DNA from: Seison nebaliae | Lineage: Eukaryota; Rotifera; Pararotatoria; Seisonacea; Seisonidae | Assembly: GCA_023231475.1 (NCBI GenBank) | Contig: JALJEE010003245.1 | Coordinates: 1 to 20,737, forward strand | Length of the DNA stretch: 20,737 nucleotides | Direction of reading: 5' to 3' | Shown here: positions 1-9,180 of the stretch, one piece after another | How positions within the stretch are numbered: the first letter of the stretch is position 1 | Layout: each line of letters starts with the position of its first letter | Made by a program: the position numbers and the translations under genes | Notes under the pieces: model-generated | What the model saw: the letters and a program-made list of their open reading frames with translations, nothing else | Told to the model about the DNA's origin: nothing | Databases searched by the model: none

Positions 1-67
1 GATAGTTCCATGTTGAATATTTTAAGTCGATATGTTTTAAGTTTTTAGTTAAATTTAAAATTAAAAA

Positions 68-112
68 TTTAATTTTAATGCAAGTTTAATTTTAATGGAA
101 GTTTAATTTAAT
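68..112. repeat. 17-bp AT-rich tandem repeat
   Basis: Two 17-bp units, at 68-84 and 85-101, differ by one base (TTTAATTTTAATGCAAG and TTTAATTTTAATGGAAG). A partial third unit follows from 102. This is low-complexity sequence with no gene association. Confidence 0.7.
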
Positions 113-278
113 ATTAAAATTGGCGAAACGTCGGATTTAAAACACCTAATGATTGTACTAATTGACCGATGAGAAAAACAAAAATACTAATACACCTCCT
201 TATAATTTTTTTTCCTAATATTTGTCCTGTTTATACTTTCTACATATATAAAAAGCTCAAATGGAAAGAGAAAAAAAA

Positions 279-372
279 TCGGGGATGCCTTCCGTTTTAA
301 CGTATTTTCTTAATAAAGAGAAACGTCGGGGATGCCTTCCGTTTACCGATCTATTAATAAAAAAAAACGTTC
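279..372. repeat. 47-bp direct repeat pair
   Basis: The 19-mer TCGGGGATGCCTTCCGTTT occurs exactly at 279-297 and again at 326-344. The offset is 47 bp, and each copy is followed by an AT-rich stretch containing a TTAATAA motif and then an A-rich run ending in AACG. The unit is unusually GC-rich for its surroundings. Nothing suggests that it is coding. Confidence 0.75.
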
Positions 373-689
373 CGAAGGGTGAGAAATTTATGATTTTACC
401 ATGGTAAATATGTGGATAAGCCGTAGTTTTATCATGGTAAATTTGAGGAATATCGTGATGTTTTAGTACCATACCTAATATCCATACTGTCGTGTCTGAT
501 GACATGAGCACAGAAAAAAGAAGCCTAAAAAAAGCAAGACAAAAACATTTTTTCATAAACAATAAAACTTTGTATCTTCCCTAATCTTCATCTCTTAAGG
601 ATTTACATTCTTCTAATATGGATTCGCCAGAGACCACGAACCAATCACAACAATACACAAATTTTTTTTTTAAAATTGTATCATATACA

Positions 690-850
690 TACAGCTGTAT
701 TCAAAAGTAATCGGACAAAATTCGATATTTTTTAATTGCTCATAACTTTCTTCGAATAGCATTATATGCTTAAAGGAGCACACCGTTAGATAGTCCAATT
801 CAACTGACGAGAAACTAACTTCGAGAAAAATAAATTTAAAAATCGTCGTC
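690..850. mobile_element. Possible terminal end of a Tc1/mariner-like element
   Basis: A TA dinucleotide at 690-691 is followed by CAGCTGTATTCAAAAGTAAT and then CGGACAAAA. This resembles the outer inverted repeat of Tc1/mariner elements, which typically start CAG after a TA target and contain a CAAAAGTnnTCGGACA-like core. The next 150 bases are non-coding. No matching inverted end was found in the window, so this would be a solo end or a truncated relic. The call rests on recognition of the motif alone. Confidence 0.3.
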
Positions 851-929
851 AAATAATCGATAAATTAACAAACTTCATTTTTCTCTATTTTTCATAATGG
901 AAAATCTTATTTTAAAAAATTTTTTTTTA

Positions 930-3014
930 TTATAGATGTAAATCCCGATAGGGTAATTGATTAATAAAAAATAAAAAATCACGACAATGGTCGTTAGAAA
1001 TTTGTTCACGGCATCTTGGAATGTGATTTTTAAGATTGACTGGAATCAAGTAATCGAAGGAGAATTGATCAATCAGCTCTTTTGCATTAAATAACCGAGT
1101 AGGCTTCGGAAGTGTGTAGTAAGTACAAAAGAACGACAACGGAGACGTGAGTGCTAAGAGATCACTGAAAGATGGAGTAGGAAATTCGGACGCATCCATC
1201 TTTTCCAGTAGAGAAAGATACCGTCTAGCCAACAAGATTGGAAATGGAGGAAGATCGACAATGGAGAACATAAATGCTCTTGAAAAGGAGCGCTTACATC
1301 CTAACAAACTTCGAATACATCGATTATATGCTCGATCCAAGGCGTACATTGATTTCATTGAGAATGAAATAGCTGCCTGTAAACCATAGAAATCGCAGCA
1401 AAAAGTTTGAAACAACTTCAATTTTAGAGAGATAGGAAAAAATTTACAACGATGATTAATAGAATGAAAAGCTCTAATGAACTTACATCTAATACTATCG
1501 ACGGTCGCAGAACTCTTTTTCCTACAATCTAAATAACAACCTAGAAATTTGCTGACATTACATTTATACTCGTTCAAAAAAGTATCTCTTACATTCAGTT
1601 GAATATTCGTCAACAACTTAGACTTCGATTTATTACATATTATACCACGTCGTACAAGTTCTGCCTGAACTAACTGTATCATAATCTTTAAACTCTCCTT
1701 ACTGTTACTACATAACACCATATCGTCCGCATATGCATAGAGTGCAGGATAACATTTACCATCGATAGAAAAGGAGAAGCGAAGATTAATTAGATCAATA
1801 ATCTCATGTAAGATCTTCCCAAACAACCAAGGTGCCAAAATAGATCCTTGCCTTACACCCTTGTTAATACAGAATTCACTTCCGAAATCTTCGTTCACTT
1901 TCACTTGTGCACGTGAATCCTTAGAGAGACGTTCAATGAAGCGAATATAATTCTCATGAACACCACTCTGTCTAAGTATCGCAATCCCACAATTAATATC
2001 TACCGAATCGAACGCTTTCGAGGCATCCAGAAAACATATTATAAATTTCGATTTCCCATTCTTGCATACTGAAATGAAATAGCGTAAGAGAAGAACAAGA
2101 GCCAGAGTGCCTCTACCGGTAGATCGATATGCAAATTGACACTTACCAGAAAATAAAACATTTTCTAATCTTTGTTTAATGACGGCTTCAATTAACTTAA
2201 TCATTCCACTGGAAATGGAAATTGGACGGTATGAGTTTACATCGCTATGAACATTATGGTCACTTTTGTGAATTGGAATAATAAGAAACTTCCTTAATGC
2301 CGAATAATCTACCTCATCATTAGCTATACGATTGATGTGAGATACTATCAAGTCAAAAAATGACGAATCATGTCGATCAATGATCTGGAGGCATAAATTA
2401 TCAGAACCAAGAGACTTCTTCACGTCTAGTTTTGATAGAGCAAGTCTCACATCATCACTACTTATAATAACCGATGGCAATCAAACTTTCTTTTCTATAT
2501 TCTCGTGTTCGATTCTAATTTCCTTGTCGAACATCATGTTCTTAAAGAATCTTTCAAATTCACCGACCACAACAGGAATGACATTTCTGGAGCCACTCGT
2601 TGGCCGAATATCTTCCCAGAATTTCCTGTTGTTCATTTGAAGTATGTTCGTATTAAATTTACGACAAGTCTTTTCATAAATTAACGATCGAACGGCTCTT
2701 CTGAATATTTTTTTTTCGGTATTCATACGAATTCTATTCTCTAAAGTTTTGTTAAAAAAAAATCGGCGGATTTCATTTTTTGCTCGCAGTTTCAATCCGT
2801 TGATACTTTCAAAATTAAAAATAGCTCGACGATAATCATTGTGTATCGCTTTTTTGGGAAGAAAGGAACCGTGACTACAAACCACTTTCGACAACTCATC
2901 GTAAGATGAAATCGCTGAATGATTTAGAAGATTAACACATTCCTCTAACTTTCGATCGTTTCGACATATAGACACTAAAATCCTTCGATTTACATAACAT
3001 TGCAGAAGAATCAT
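930..3014 (-). pseudogene. LINE reverse transcriptase and upstream linker, interrupted by in-frame TGA
   Basis: One reading frame runs from the ATG at 3014 to the TAA at 930, broken only by a TGA at 2483-2481. The upstream 177 codons are the linker between endonuclease and RT; it includes an NNRKFWEDI segment typical of this region. The downstream 516 codons are the RT: fingers with SYRPISI, motif A LDASKAFD (about residues 151-158 after the stop), motif B GVRQGS (about 208-213), and motif C YADD (250-253). The thumb and C-terminal region contain LGCYLD and DRAYNRCIRSLLG. All three catalytic aspartates are present, so decay is recent or the TGA arose late. There is no RNase H domain. The product would have copied element RNA at the nicked target. 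TGA readthrough is possible but less likely, because the rest of the element is also broken. Confidence 0.85.
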
Positions 3015-3217
3015 ATTCGAATACTTCTTTTTTCATAATTAGTATTATTGGAAAATGATCGGAGAAGAGAAAATCCGAATCATTTATCTCACAGCTAACC
3101 AAAGAACTCACTATATTTCGAGATATTAAATATATTTAATTGGATTGCCTCTTGCATCGTGGATTGATCATTATAATGATCATGACATGATATCTTCAAC
3201 TAGCCCAAACTGTTCTA

Positions 3218-3485
3218 TCAAATATTGCCAATTTGTATCGAGCAGATATAATCAGATATGATCCGAAAATTTTTTGGAAATAAACATTTCCTGATCACGA
3301 ACATCAACCCACCAGAACACCGTCTTCTTCCAGATCTTCCTCTTGGAGGTATGGCAGGATGAAAAAGTAAAATATGAGATGACGGAATCGATTCCTTGAA
3401 GCCTACTGGTAAAGCATTTAACCAAGTTTCTTGGATCAAAATGATATGAAACCGAACAAAACTTGAAATTGACGAAATCAATCAT
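3218..3485 (-). pseudogene. LINE apurinic-like endonuclease fragment
   Basis: About 87 codons read IILIQETWLN near residues 13-22, matching the (L/I)QETW motif of APE-type LINE endonucleases. A later SGGLMFVIRKCL segment corresponds to the conserved sGG..i..r strand. The frame closes at 3218, and only about 200 bases remain before the linker begins at 3014. The full domain of roughly 220 residues therefore cannot be present: the later catalytic Asp, Asn and His segments are missing or scrambled. It belongs to LINE copy 1 by position and strand. Confidence 0.7.
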
Positions 3486-3640
3486 TGATGACCGTGAACA
3501 TTATAAGAGAAAATTGATATAAAATAAGAAGAATTATTAAAAACAGAAGTGTAAGAATCGATTGACAACAATTCCTGATGCCATTGATTCATCTTCTGTC
3601 AATTTTGACTGATTTGAACACCAATTTCTTCATTTAAACT

Positions 3641-4061
3641 TTAATTTCTTGGAGATTGCATCTGCAGATCCTCCGAAGTACTCGCCGAACCAAACTCTAC
3701 GCATCGATTCTTAAGGAATTCGTTCGTAGTCCGAGAGAAATAGAATTCACGAATATGAGTCCTCTCTGGCCAAAAACTTTCCTCTATGATCTTCTGCAAA
3801 TCGTTCTTCTTCACTTCAATAATAAATGTTTTCGCTGTATTAAACGAATCGTCGAATCTTTTGTGTTTCAATCTCCTCAATCGACTGAATTCTATATCGT
3901 CTCCACGCAAAAAAGTGGACATATCTCCTATACTTAACACTAAACACATGTAAGTTCACTTTCGAGTCGAGTCCGTAAACCATAATTGAGCGGAATTCCT
4001 TCTTGTCCGATCTTTCCATCCCTTTCAGTACTAAGTTCTTTTTCGTCCCTCGACTGCACAC
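3641..4061 (-). pseudogene. LINE ORF1-like RNA-binding protein remnant with a frameshift
   Basis: Two overlapping minus-strand frames together resemble the ORF1 of CR1/L2-type LINEs. The first (about 4061-3900) contains SIMVYGLDSK, a typical first strand of the RRM-like domain. The second (3949-3641) continues with FSRLRRLKHKR and TFIIEVKKNDLQ, then HIREFYFSRT. The frame must change around 3900-3950. ORF1 proteins bind element RNA. The start is not defined: the first frame is closed by a TAG a short way upstream of 4061. Family assignment is by pattern and position only. Confidence 0.5.
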
Positions 4062-4185
4062 CTCTGCTTGTTCTTTCTTTCTCTAACAAATTTTGTCCAC
4101 AAGTTTGTTCTTAGGTTCCTGATTCTTTTCTCCTCCCGAATATACTCTACTCCCGAAACCGCCGGCACCTTCGTTCAATATTTGT

Positions 4186-5339
4186 ATCTTATTTTTTGCC
4201 ATGTCAAAAGTTCCAAAAATGTCAAAAATCCAAAATTTTCCAAAGAATAATAATAGAAATGAATATATTTAAATTAATTTAATTGAAATTGAATTTAAAA
4301 TTTTTTTTAAATATTTTTATGAAATTTAATAAAGCATCGCCAATATCATCAGTTCTCTCCAATAATTTCATATCTGAAGAAGTAAATGCAATTCTGGTGC
4401 AGTGATCGAATTAAGAAGAACATCGAATCTATCAACTGCATCAATTTCTCACTTCTCCATAATCGTCCATTGTCCTGTGAAATATTTATCGTATTCCACT
4501 TGTGTCAAACGAGAGAGATGAATGAGAATGATGGCCATCTGCATCGACGACTGCAACTCGTAATAGTTAATTAAATTGCAATTTTAGTACCGAAAAATAT
4601 CTCCAATTTCCCCAAATAATTCACCGACTCATTTTCCAATATGTCTTTAATTCGGTTCATTATTTCTTATTTTTATTCTCGGAAAAGTTTGCGCTGGAAC
4701 ATAAGTAAATGTATGACGTCGCATTATATATAAAAAATGAGAAAAACATATACTTCTACCGGTGGGTTCAATATTTGGACTCGACCAAATTACATTGTAT
4801 GGTAAAAGATGGATGAAAAGTAGTTCTAAAAGTCCCATTAGGTCTTTCATGGCACTGACAAACATTGTCTTGCGATTACTGATATTGTCAAGAACCTCTA
4901 CCAAATAAGGCAGAATAATCGAATCACAAACTTTGGAACGTATTAGGACTTGAAAAGTTTGAAAAATTAAGAGAGAACGACATGAAGAAATGAAGAATTT
5001 AACAATTTTGATGATATACGAATTGAAAAACCTAGGAATCTAATTGAATTGTCTAACGATTTGTCATAATTGGTTAGAGGAGATAATATATCAAAAAGAG
5101 ATTTTTCATGTTTCTTGTAGACTCTACAATGTAGAGTGGACTAATAATTATTTGAAATCAAGACTTCTGAAATAATGTAAAATACATGTATGTAAATGTA
5201 AATTATGTTCATTAGAATTATTAATTATAATTTTAAATTATAATTATAAAAATGAATAATCGATTATCAATTATATATTTATTATAAGTATTTATATAAG
5301 TATCTAATTATAAAAGTATAGATATAAACATCTTTCATT
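4186..5339. other. Gene-free AT-rich intergenic region
   Basis: No convincing exon is visible. Short open frames at 4386-4574 and 4647-4904 have no recognisable motif, and the latter has no ATG start. A small inverted repeat, ACTCTAC/GTAGAGT with a 3-nt loop, lies at 5121-5137. An AT-only palindrome with 12-bp arms lies at 5222-5246. The stretch just before 5340 probably includes the 3' UTR of the kinase gene. Confidence 0.55.
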
Positions 5340-6845
5340 CTAATTATTCTTCAATCGACTTTCTAACAAATCTTTTTCTACTTGAGACAAACTTCCTGAA
5401 CTTGTTTTAGGCAATAAGTGAGTTGAGAATTGGTGAATAGAATAAGTCCGAATTCCTCCACTTAGTATTGGAGGTGGACGAACTGTTCCTTTGATGAAAT
5501 TGGTGTGATTCACATAATCTGAAAGAACTGCCGTATCCCAAATTTCCTGGATATTATTATATCGAAATTTGATTTGTGGATTTGCCATTTTTGTAAATAT
5601 CCTCATTAACTTTCTCAATTTGTGAGGAATGATTTTATTTCTAATAAGATTTTTCTCGTTTGATGCTGATGATTCGATTTTCTCATTCATGAATTGAAAG
5701 ACAGCGTCATACGATTGGAATGACGGTACATAATATTCATCCAATTTCCTCAAAGGGTTTTCTCCAATACTTACTTCCCACAAAACGATGCCAGTCGAAT
5801 AGAAATCAATACGATGATCATTTTTTAAAAGTAATTTACCATTTGAACATTCTCGAATCGCATAAATATCAGGTAATGAGCATTCAGGTGCCATATAATA
5901 TAATGTACCAACAACTTCAGCATAAGGTAATTGTTTATGAATGATTTTCGCTTCTCCAAAATCTCCTAAACAAATCTCACCATTAACATCAATAAAAATA
6001 TTTTCAGGTTTAACATCTCGATGAATGATGTGATGAGAGTGAAGAAAATTCAACGCCGCGAACAGAGACGTAGCAATGTAAAGGATGACATCGAAATTCA
6101 ACATTCTTTTGTGATTTTTAGAAAGAAATCTTTTCAAAGTACCTCCACCATAATATTTCATCGTAAAGTAGATGAACGGTTGTGCAATAAATGCACTATA
6201 ACCACAAACAAGATGAGGATGTTGTTGAGCGAGAATTAAACAATAATACTCGGTGAAAATTCTTTCTTTCAACATTGAGAGAATTTTATCATTTTCCGAT
6301 AAATTTGATGATTTCCTTTGTAAGAGAATCTTCTGTAAATTCAACAATTTGCAGATGAAAAACTCCTTCTTTTTTAAACTATATGAGAGGTAGATTTGTC
6401 CAAATTTCGAATTGTCCATTAATTTAAGAATGAAAAATTCTTTCTTATCTTTTCCTAACTTTCTTCCATCTTTCCATTCATCCATTGATTGTAATCGAGA
6501 AATATCAAACATTTTATTGATCTTGTTATGGATAGTCTGAATGAAGGAATTGGATAAAAGACCGAAATATTTCCATATTTTCTGCAATTGACCAGAACGT
6601 CGATAATCTTTTCTTTCAGTCATCTCCTCACCACAATTGTCGAGAACGAAACCTCTCAAATGATCTGAATCATCATCGGCCAATTGAAGAATGGGAATCG
6701 TCAAACGTCGAGTAGCTTTGTTGATCGTTAGATCAATTGTTTCAATTTCAACATTGTTCATTTGAAAGAAACTAAATGAAATTTGACAACATGAATAAAG
6801 AAAAATATTAAATGAGAATAGTTTTATGAAGGAAATTTTCCACAT
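5340..6845 (-). CDS. AGC-like serine/threonine protein kinase, catalytic residues intact
   Basis: A single-exon gene of 501 codons. The kinase domain spans roughly residues 137-440. The glycine loop is degenerate (DNSKFGQ, 145-150, with only one glycine). The ATP lysine is K166 in FICKLL, and the alpha-C glutamate is probably E199. The hinge reads IYFTMKYYGGGTL, an AGC-kinase-like pattern. The catalytic loop is HRDVKPEN (275-282, D277), the metal-binding motif is DFG (295-297), and APE follows at 319-321. It should phosphorylate proteins on Ser/Thr; the substrate is unknown. About 130 residues precede the domain. The first 28 residues are hydrophobic and could be a signal anchor, but the ATG for Met29 (6761) has an A at -3 and is a plausible true start, which would make the hydrophobic stretch translated 5' UTR. 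It lies just downstream of a related pseudokinase gene on the same strand. I am sure of the kinase fold and unsure of the subfamily. Confidence 0.85.
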   Translation of the reverse strand: MWKISFIKLFSFNIFLYSCCQISFSFFQMNNVEIETIDLTINKATRRLTIPILQLADDDSDHLRGFVLDNCGEEMTERKDYRRSGQLQKIWKYFGLLSNSFIQTIHNKINKMFDISRLQSMDEWKDGRKLGKDKKEFFILKLMDNSKFGQIYLSYSLKKKEFFICKLLNLQKILLQRKSSNLSENDKILSMLKERIFTEYYCLILAQQHPHLVCGYSAFIAQPFIYFTMKYYGGGTLKRFLSKNHKRMLNFDVILYIATSLFAALNFLHSHHIIHRDVKPENIFIDVNGEICLGDFGEAKIIHKQLPYAEVVGTLYYMAPECSLPDIYAIRECSNGKLLLKNDHRIDFYSTGIVLWEVSIGENPLRKLDEYYVPSFQSYDAVFQFMNEKIESSASNEKNLIRNKIIPHKLRKLMRIFTKMANPQIKFRYNNIQEIWDTAVLSDYVNHTNFIKGTVRPPPILSGGIRTYSIHQFSTHLLPKTSSGSLSQVEKDLLESRLKNN

Positions 6846-7021
6846 GTCCCAAGGTTCTGATTATTATTCATAAACTACATTTATTGTTAATGAATAACAT
6901 TTGTTCACTCTGACAGACATATTTTTCTATGTCCTTTTCTTATGTCCCCATCTCCAAATTAGCCGCTAAACTTACAATCAGATCATATAACGAGTATGTT
7001 AATTGAATTTATTCTTAAACG

Positions 7022-8176
7022 TTAAATTACTTCATTAAATTTTGTTACTTCTGATCGGATTAAATTTTTTCTAACGCGAGGTCGCGTGTTAAATGTTTCA
7101 CAATTCACGTTTGTTGGAGTGAAATGATATTGGAAGTCTTTGATGTTTAATGATTGTTGATGAATACCAATACGGAAGATTTGAGGCGATAATAATGAAT
7201 GATTATGAACCATAGCGAATGGATATATCTTTTCGATTTGTCCTATTCTCAAAATCTGTTGAACATTCTCCACTCTGTCCTTCTTCTCACAAATCAAAGG
7301 AAATATATATGTAGAGATGAAATATTTGATGTCTAATAAATTGACATTATCAAACAGTTTCTTTGGTAGTCGAACATGATCTGCCATGTCCGTTTGTAGT
7401 TGTAAGGATGTGGCATCAAAGATTCGTGAGACGACATTCCATCGAATCTGATAACCAGTTAAACATTGGAAAATAGTTACACCTAACGCGTAAATGTCAA
7501 CAGTTTCGTCTTGGAATTTATTGGAATTTAGTGACATCATTTCGGGTGCGATAAACCCAGAAGTACCAAATCGGGTCGCTTTATATTCATGATTGGGTTG
7601 TCGTTGCAGACCGATGAGTTCATAACCGCCTAATTTTAAATAACCGTTGCGACTAATGTAGATATTTTGAGGTTTAATGTTCCTGTGGAGAATGTTGTTT
7701 TTATGTAAATATGAAAGTCCATGACAACAACAAACGAGGACAAAAATGATTTCTGTGGGAAGAAGTTGTTGATACTCGATGAAATTAGAAAGTCGACCTC
7801 CGTTACATAATTCGTATGCGAAATAAATATATGATTGATAAGTTATCACAAAGAGACCATGTACTAGAAATCGTGAATGTTGACTCATCAGTAACATATA
7901 TTTCTCACGACGATATAATTCATGAAGATGGAGAAATGTCTCCTCCATTCGATTCGTGGCTTCTTTCCGAAATATATTAAGGAAATAAGGAACTACATTG
8001 GCGATCTTTATTCGATAAAACTCTTTCCGCTTTATACTGAAAGCAAGGAATTCATATCCGAATGAACCTGAGTGAATTATTTCCAAGAAGAGTAAATCCT
8101 TCAACTCATAAGTATAATAATTCTTTGGAAATTGGTTGATGATATGATGCGTTCTAAATATTTCAATCAAACTCAT
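7022..8176 (-). CDS. Predicted AGC-like pseudokinase
   Basis: A single-exon gene of 384 codons from the ATG at 8176 (an in-frame TGA lies 10 codons upstream, so little extension is possible). The kinase fold spans roughly residues 27-310. The glycine loop is HSGSFG (35-40), the lysine is K57 in YRIKIA, the alpha-C glutamate is probably E91, and the hinge reads IYFAYELCNGGRL. The catalytic loop is HRNIKPQN (164-171), with Asn166 in place of the catalytic Asp. The DFG position reads GGY (183-185), so the metal-binding Asp is also lost. GTSGFIAPE and DIYALGV remain, so the fold is probably kept. It is predicted to be catalytically dead but possibly nucleotide-binding, acting as a scaffold or allosteric partner. 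It lies 176 bp upstream of the active-looking paralogue (measured to 6845), in the same orientation, which suggests tandem duplication and a possible functional pair. Confidence 0.8.
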   Translation of the reverse strand: MSLIEIFRTHHIINQFPKNYYTYELKDLLFLEIIHSGSFGYEFLAFSIKRKEFYRIKIANVVPYFLNIFRKEATNRMEETFLHLHELYRREKYMLLMSQHSRFLVHGLFVITYQSYIYFAYELCNGGRLSNFIEYQQLLPTEIIFVLVCCCHGLSYLHKNNILHRNIKPQNIYISRNGYLKLGGYELIGLQRQPNHEYKATRFGTSGFIAPEMMSLNSNKFQDETVDIYALGVTIFQCLTGYQIRWNVVSRIFDATSLQLQTDMADHVRLPKKLFDNVNLLDIKYFISTYIFPLICEKKDRVENVQQILRIGQIEKIYPFAMVHNHSLLSPQIFRIGIHQQSLNIKDFQYHFTPTNVNCETFNTRPRVRKNLIRSEVTKFNEVI

Positions 8177-8356
8177 TCGGAACACAAAAACAAAGGAACT
8201 CAATCAACTGAAAAAAGTGAACTTCCAATTCATCACTTCAGTTACTTATAATTTTTAACTAGTAACTTTCACTAGTCGAATTCTTCTTGCTCTCATATCA
8301 TTCAAGATATTACTGGGAAAACATAGTCAGATAGATGGATTTTCGGAACGACATAC

Positions 8357-8425
8357 AATTTGGAGACTTGCTAATTCGGAGACTAGACAATTCGGAGACC
8401 GACAATTCGGAGACTAGACAATTCG
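8357..8425 (+). repeat. 15-16 bp tandem repeat
   Basis: Units begin at 8357, 8373, 8389 and 8404, with a partial fifth at 8420. The consensus is AATTCGGAGACTAGAC, and copies at 8373 and 8404 are identical over 16 bp. The array ends where recognisable LINE sequence starts. Confidence 0.8.
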
Positions 8426-8426
8426 A

Positions 8427-9180
8427 AAAAAATTTCTCGACACATCTCGTCTTCTTGCTGAAAGAAGTATTGCCATCAACGAATCTAAATGCTGGTTGCT
8501 CTCGACCGGTAATCGTTCTTTCTCTAACATTCCTTTCGCTTCTTCCACTATCTTCTTAGGCTCGCTAATCGATATGTGCTCTTTTTCGTCATCCTCTCTC
8601 GATCGTACACGTAACAAATTTTGTAGGGCTTTTTTTTTCTTTATCTCCCAAATCCAAATTTGTCTCGATAAAGATCCGTCTGTCTCTTTTCAGGAGCCTA
8701 GTGCTACCTTTATACTCTCTAGAGACCATTTTTCTATGCTCCCACCGCTCGTTTCTGTCCATGGATCGGGCCTATAATCGGCTAATCAGAAGAATGATCT
8801 GCTGCTTTCATAGATGTAACCGTTCACTTCTTTTCGCCACAGTGAATTTCTTACGTCTTCCTATTCTCCTGTGTCGTCGTATTTTTTCTCTTCATGATAA
8901 ATTTAACAATTCCGATACAATCTTCAGTCTTTCTCCCGTTATCTATCCTTTTCACACCCATTCAGTCTTCTCATACACCGCCAGATACTATGGGTTATCT
9001 CGAAACATTTCTCTAACAGATTTTAGAAACTGTATTTCCACCTACGATTCCACCTCCTCTTTACCAATCGAACGCGGTTCCCTCGATCAATTACGGCTTT
9101 ATATTGAGAACGAGGATGGCAAAAAATTTTTTCTCTTTTTTCACGGTTATCCCGACGGGAATTTAACTAGTAAATAACAA
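8427..9180 (+). mobile_element. 5'-truncated LINE fragment, copy 2, related to copy 1
   Basis: On the plus strand the sequence encodes only the end of a reverse transcriptase of the same family as the minus-strand copy at 914-4185. The shared order is an NESKCWLLS / NKSKSKLLT block, FLGSLID / FLGCYLD, and RNKFCRAF / RCKFIRAF. After these come MDRAYNRLIRR / LDRAYNRCIRS, then LPILLCRRIFSL / FPILLARRYLSL, and KKFFLFF / RDFLFF just before the stop. It starts after the YADD motif, which fits the usual 5' truncation of LINEs. The match is partial, so this is a diverged copy or subfamily. Confidence 0.8.
8440..9177 (+). pseudogene. Reverse transcriptase C-terminal remnant with frameshift
   Basis: Homology to the copy 1 RT runs in one frame from about 8470 to 8655 and then shifts frame around 8655-8665. 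From there it continues to the TAA at 9175-9177 (160-170 codons, including IRLSLFRSLVLPLY before DRAYNR). The catalytic core is absent. The end aligns with the stop region of copy 1, with TATCCCGA conserved just before the stop in both. Confidence 0.75.

Larger units (their letters stand above)
1..913. other. Gene-free AT-rich region
   Basis: No convincing coding sequence is present. Besides the two short repeats and the possible transposon end, the region holds a TTACCATGGTAA palindrome near 396-407, with a related CATGGTAAAT around 434. The open frame at 257-562 is not supported: it overlaps the 47-bp repeat and has low-complexity composition. Confidence 0.6.
914..4185 (-). mobile_element. 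Decayed CR1/L2-like non-LTR retrotransposon (LINE), copy 1
   Basis: On the minus strand, ORF1-like sequence (4061-3641), an APE-type endonuclease fragment (about 3485-3218), a linker and a reverse transcriptase (3014-930) follow in the normal LINE order. The coding sequence ends at a TAA at 930-932, followed immediately by an A-rich tail (eight A's near 921-928), so the 3' end is precise. The 5' end is uncertain. ATCTTATTTT occurs at 904-913 and again at 4186-4195, a candidate target-site duplication, and the sequence just inside 4185 is unusually GC-rich. The RT C-terminal region (ayNr.iRsllg...lf.i..lp.fpill) resembles CR1/L2-group elements. Frameshifts, an in-frame stop and a shortened endonuclease make this copy non-autonomous. 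Confidence 0.8.

Noticed and set aside
1147-1389. Plus-strand 80-codon frame
   Set aside because: It is antisense to the LINE reverse transcriptase and explained as a shadow frame.
2481-2483. Recoded or readthrough TGA in the LINE
   Set aside because: ORF1 and the endonuclease of the same copy are also frameshifted or shortened, so ordinary decay is the simpler explanation. Host genes end in TAA, TAG and TGA as usual.
4647-4904. Minus-strand open frame of 85 codons
   Set aside because: Its upstream limit is TTG, not ATG, and no splice partner or motif is apparent. Chance openness in AT-rich DNA is likely.
5222-5246. 25-bp inverted repeat made only of A and T
   Set aside because: Such symmetry is common by chance in sequence this AT-rich.
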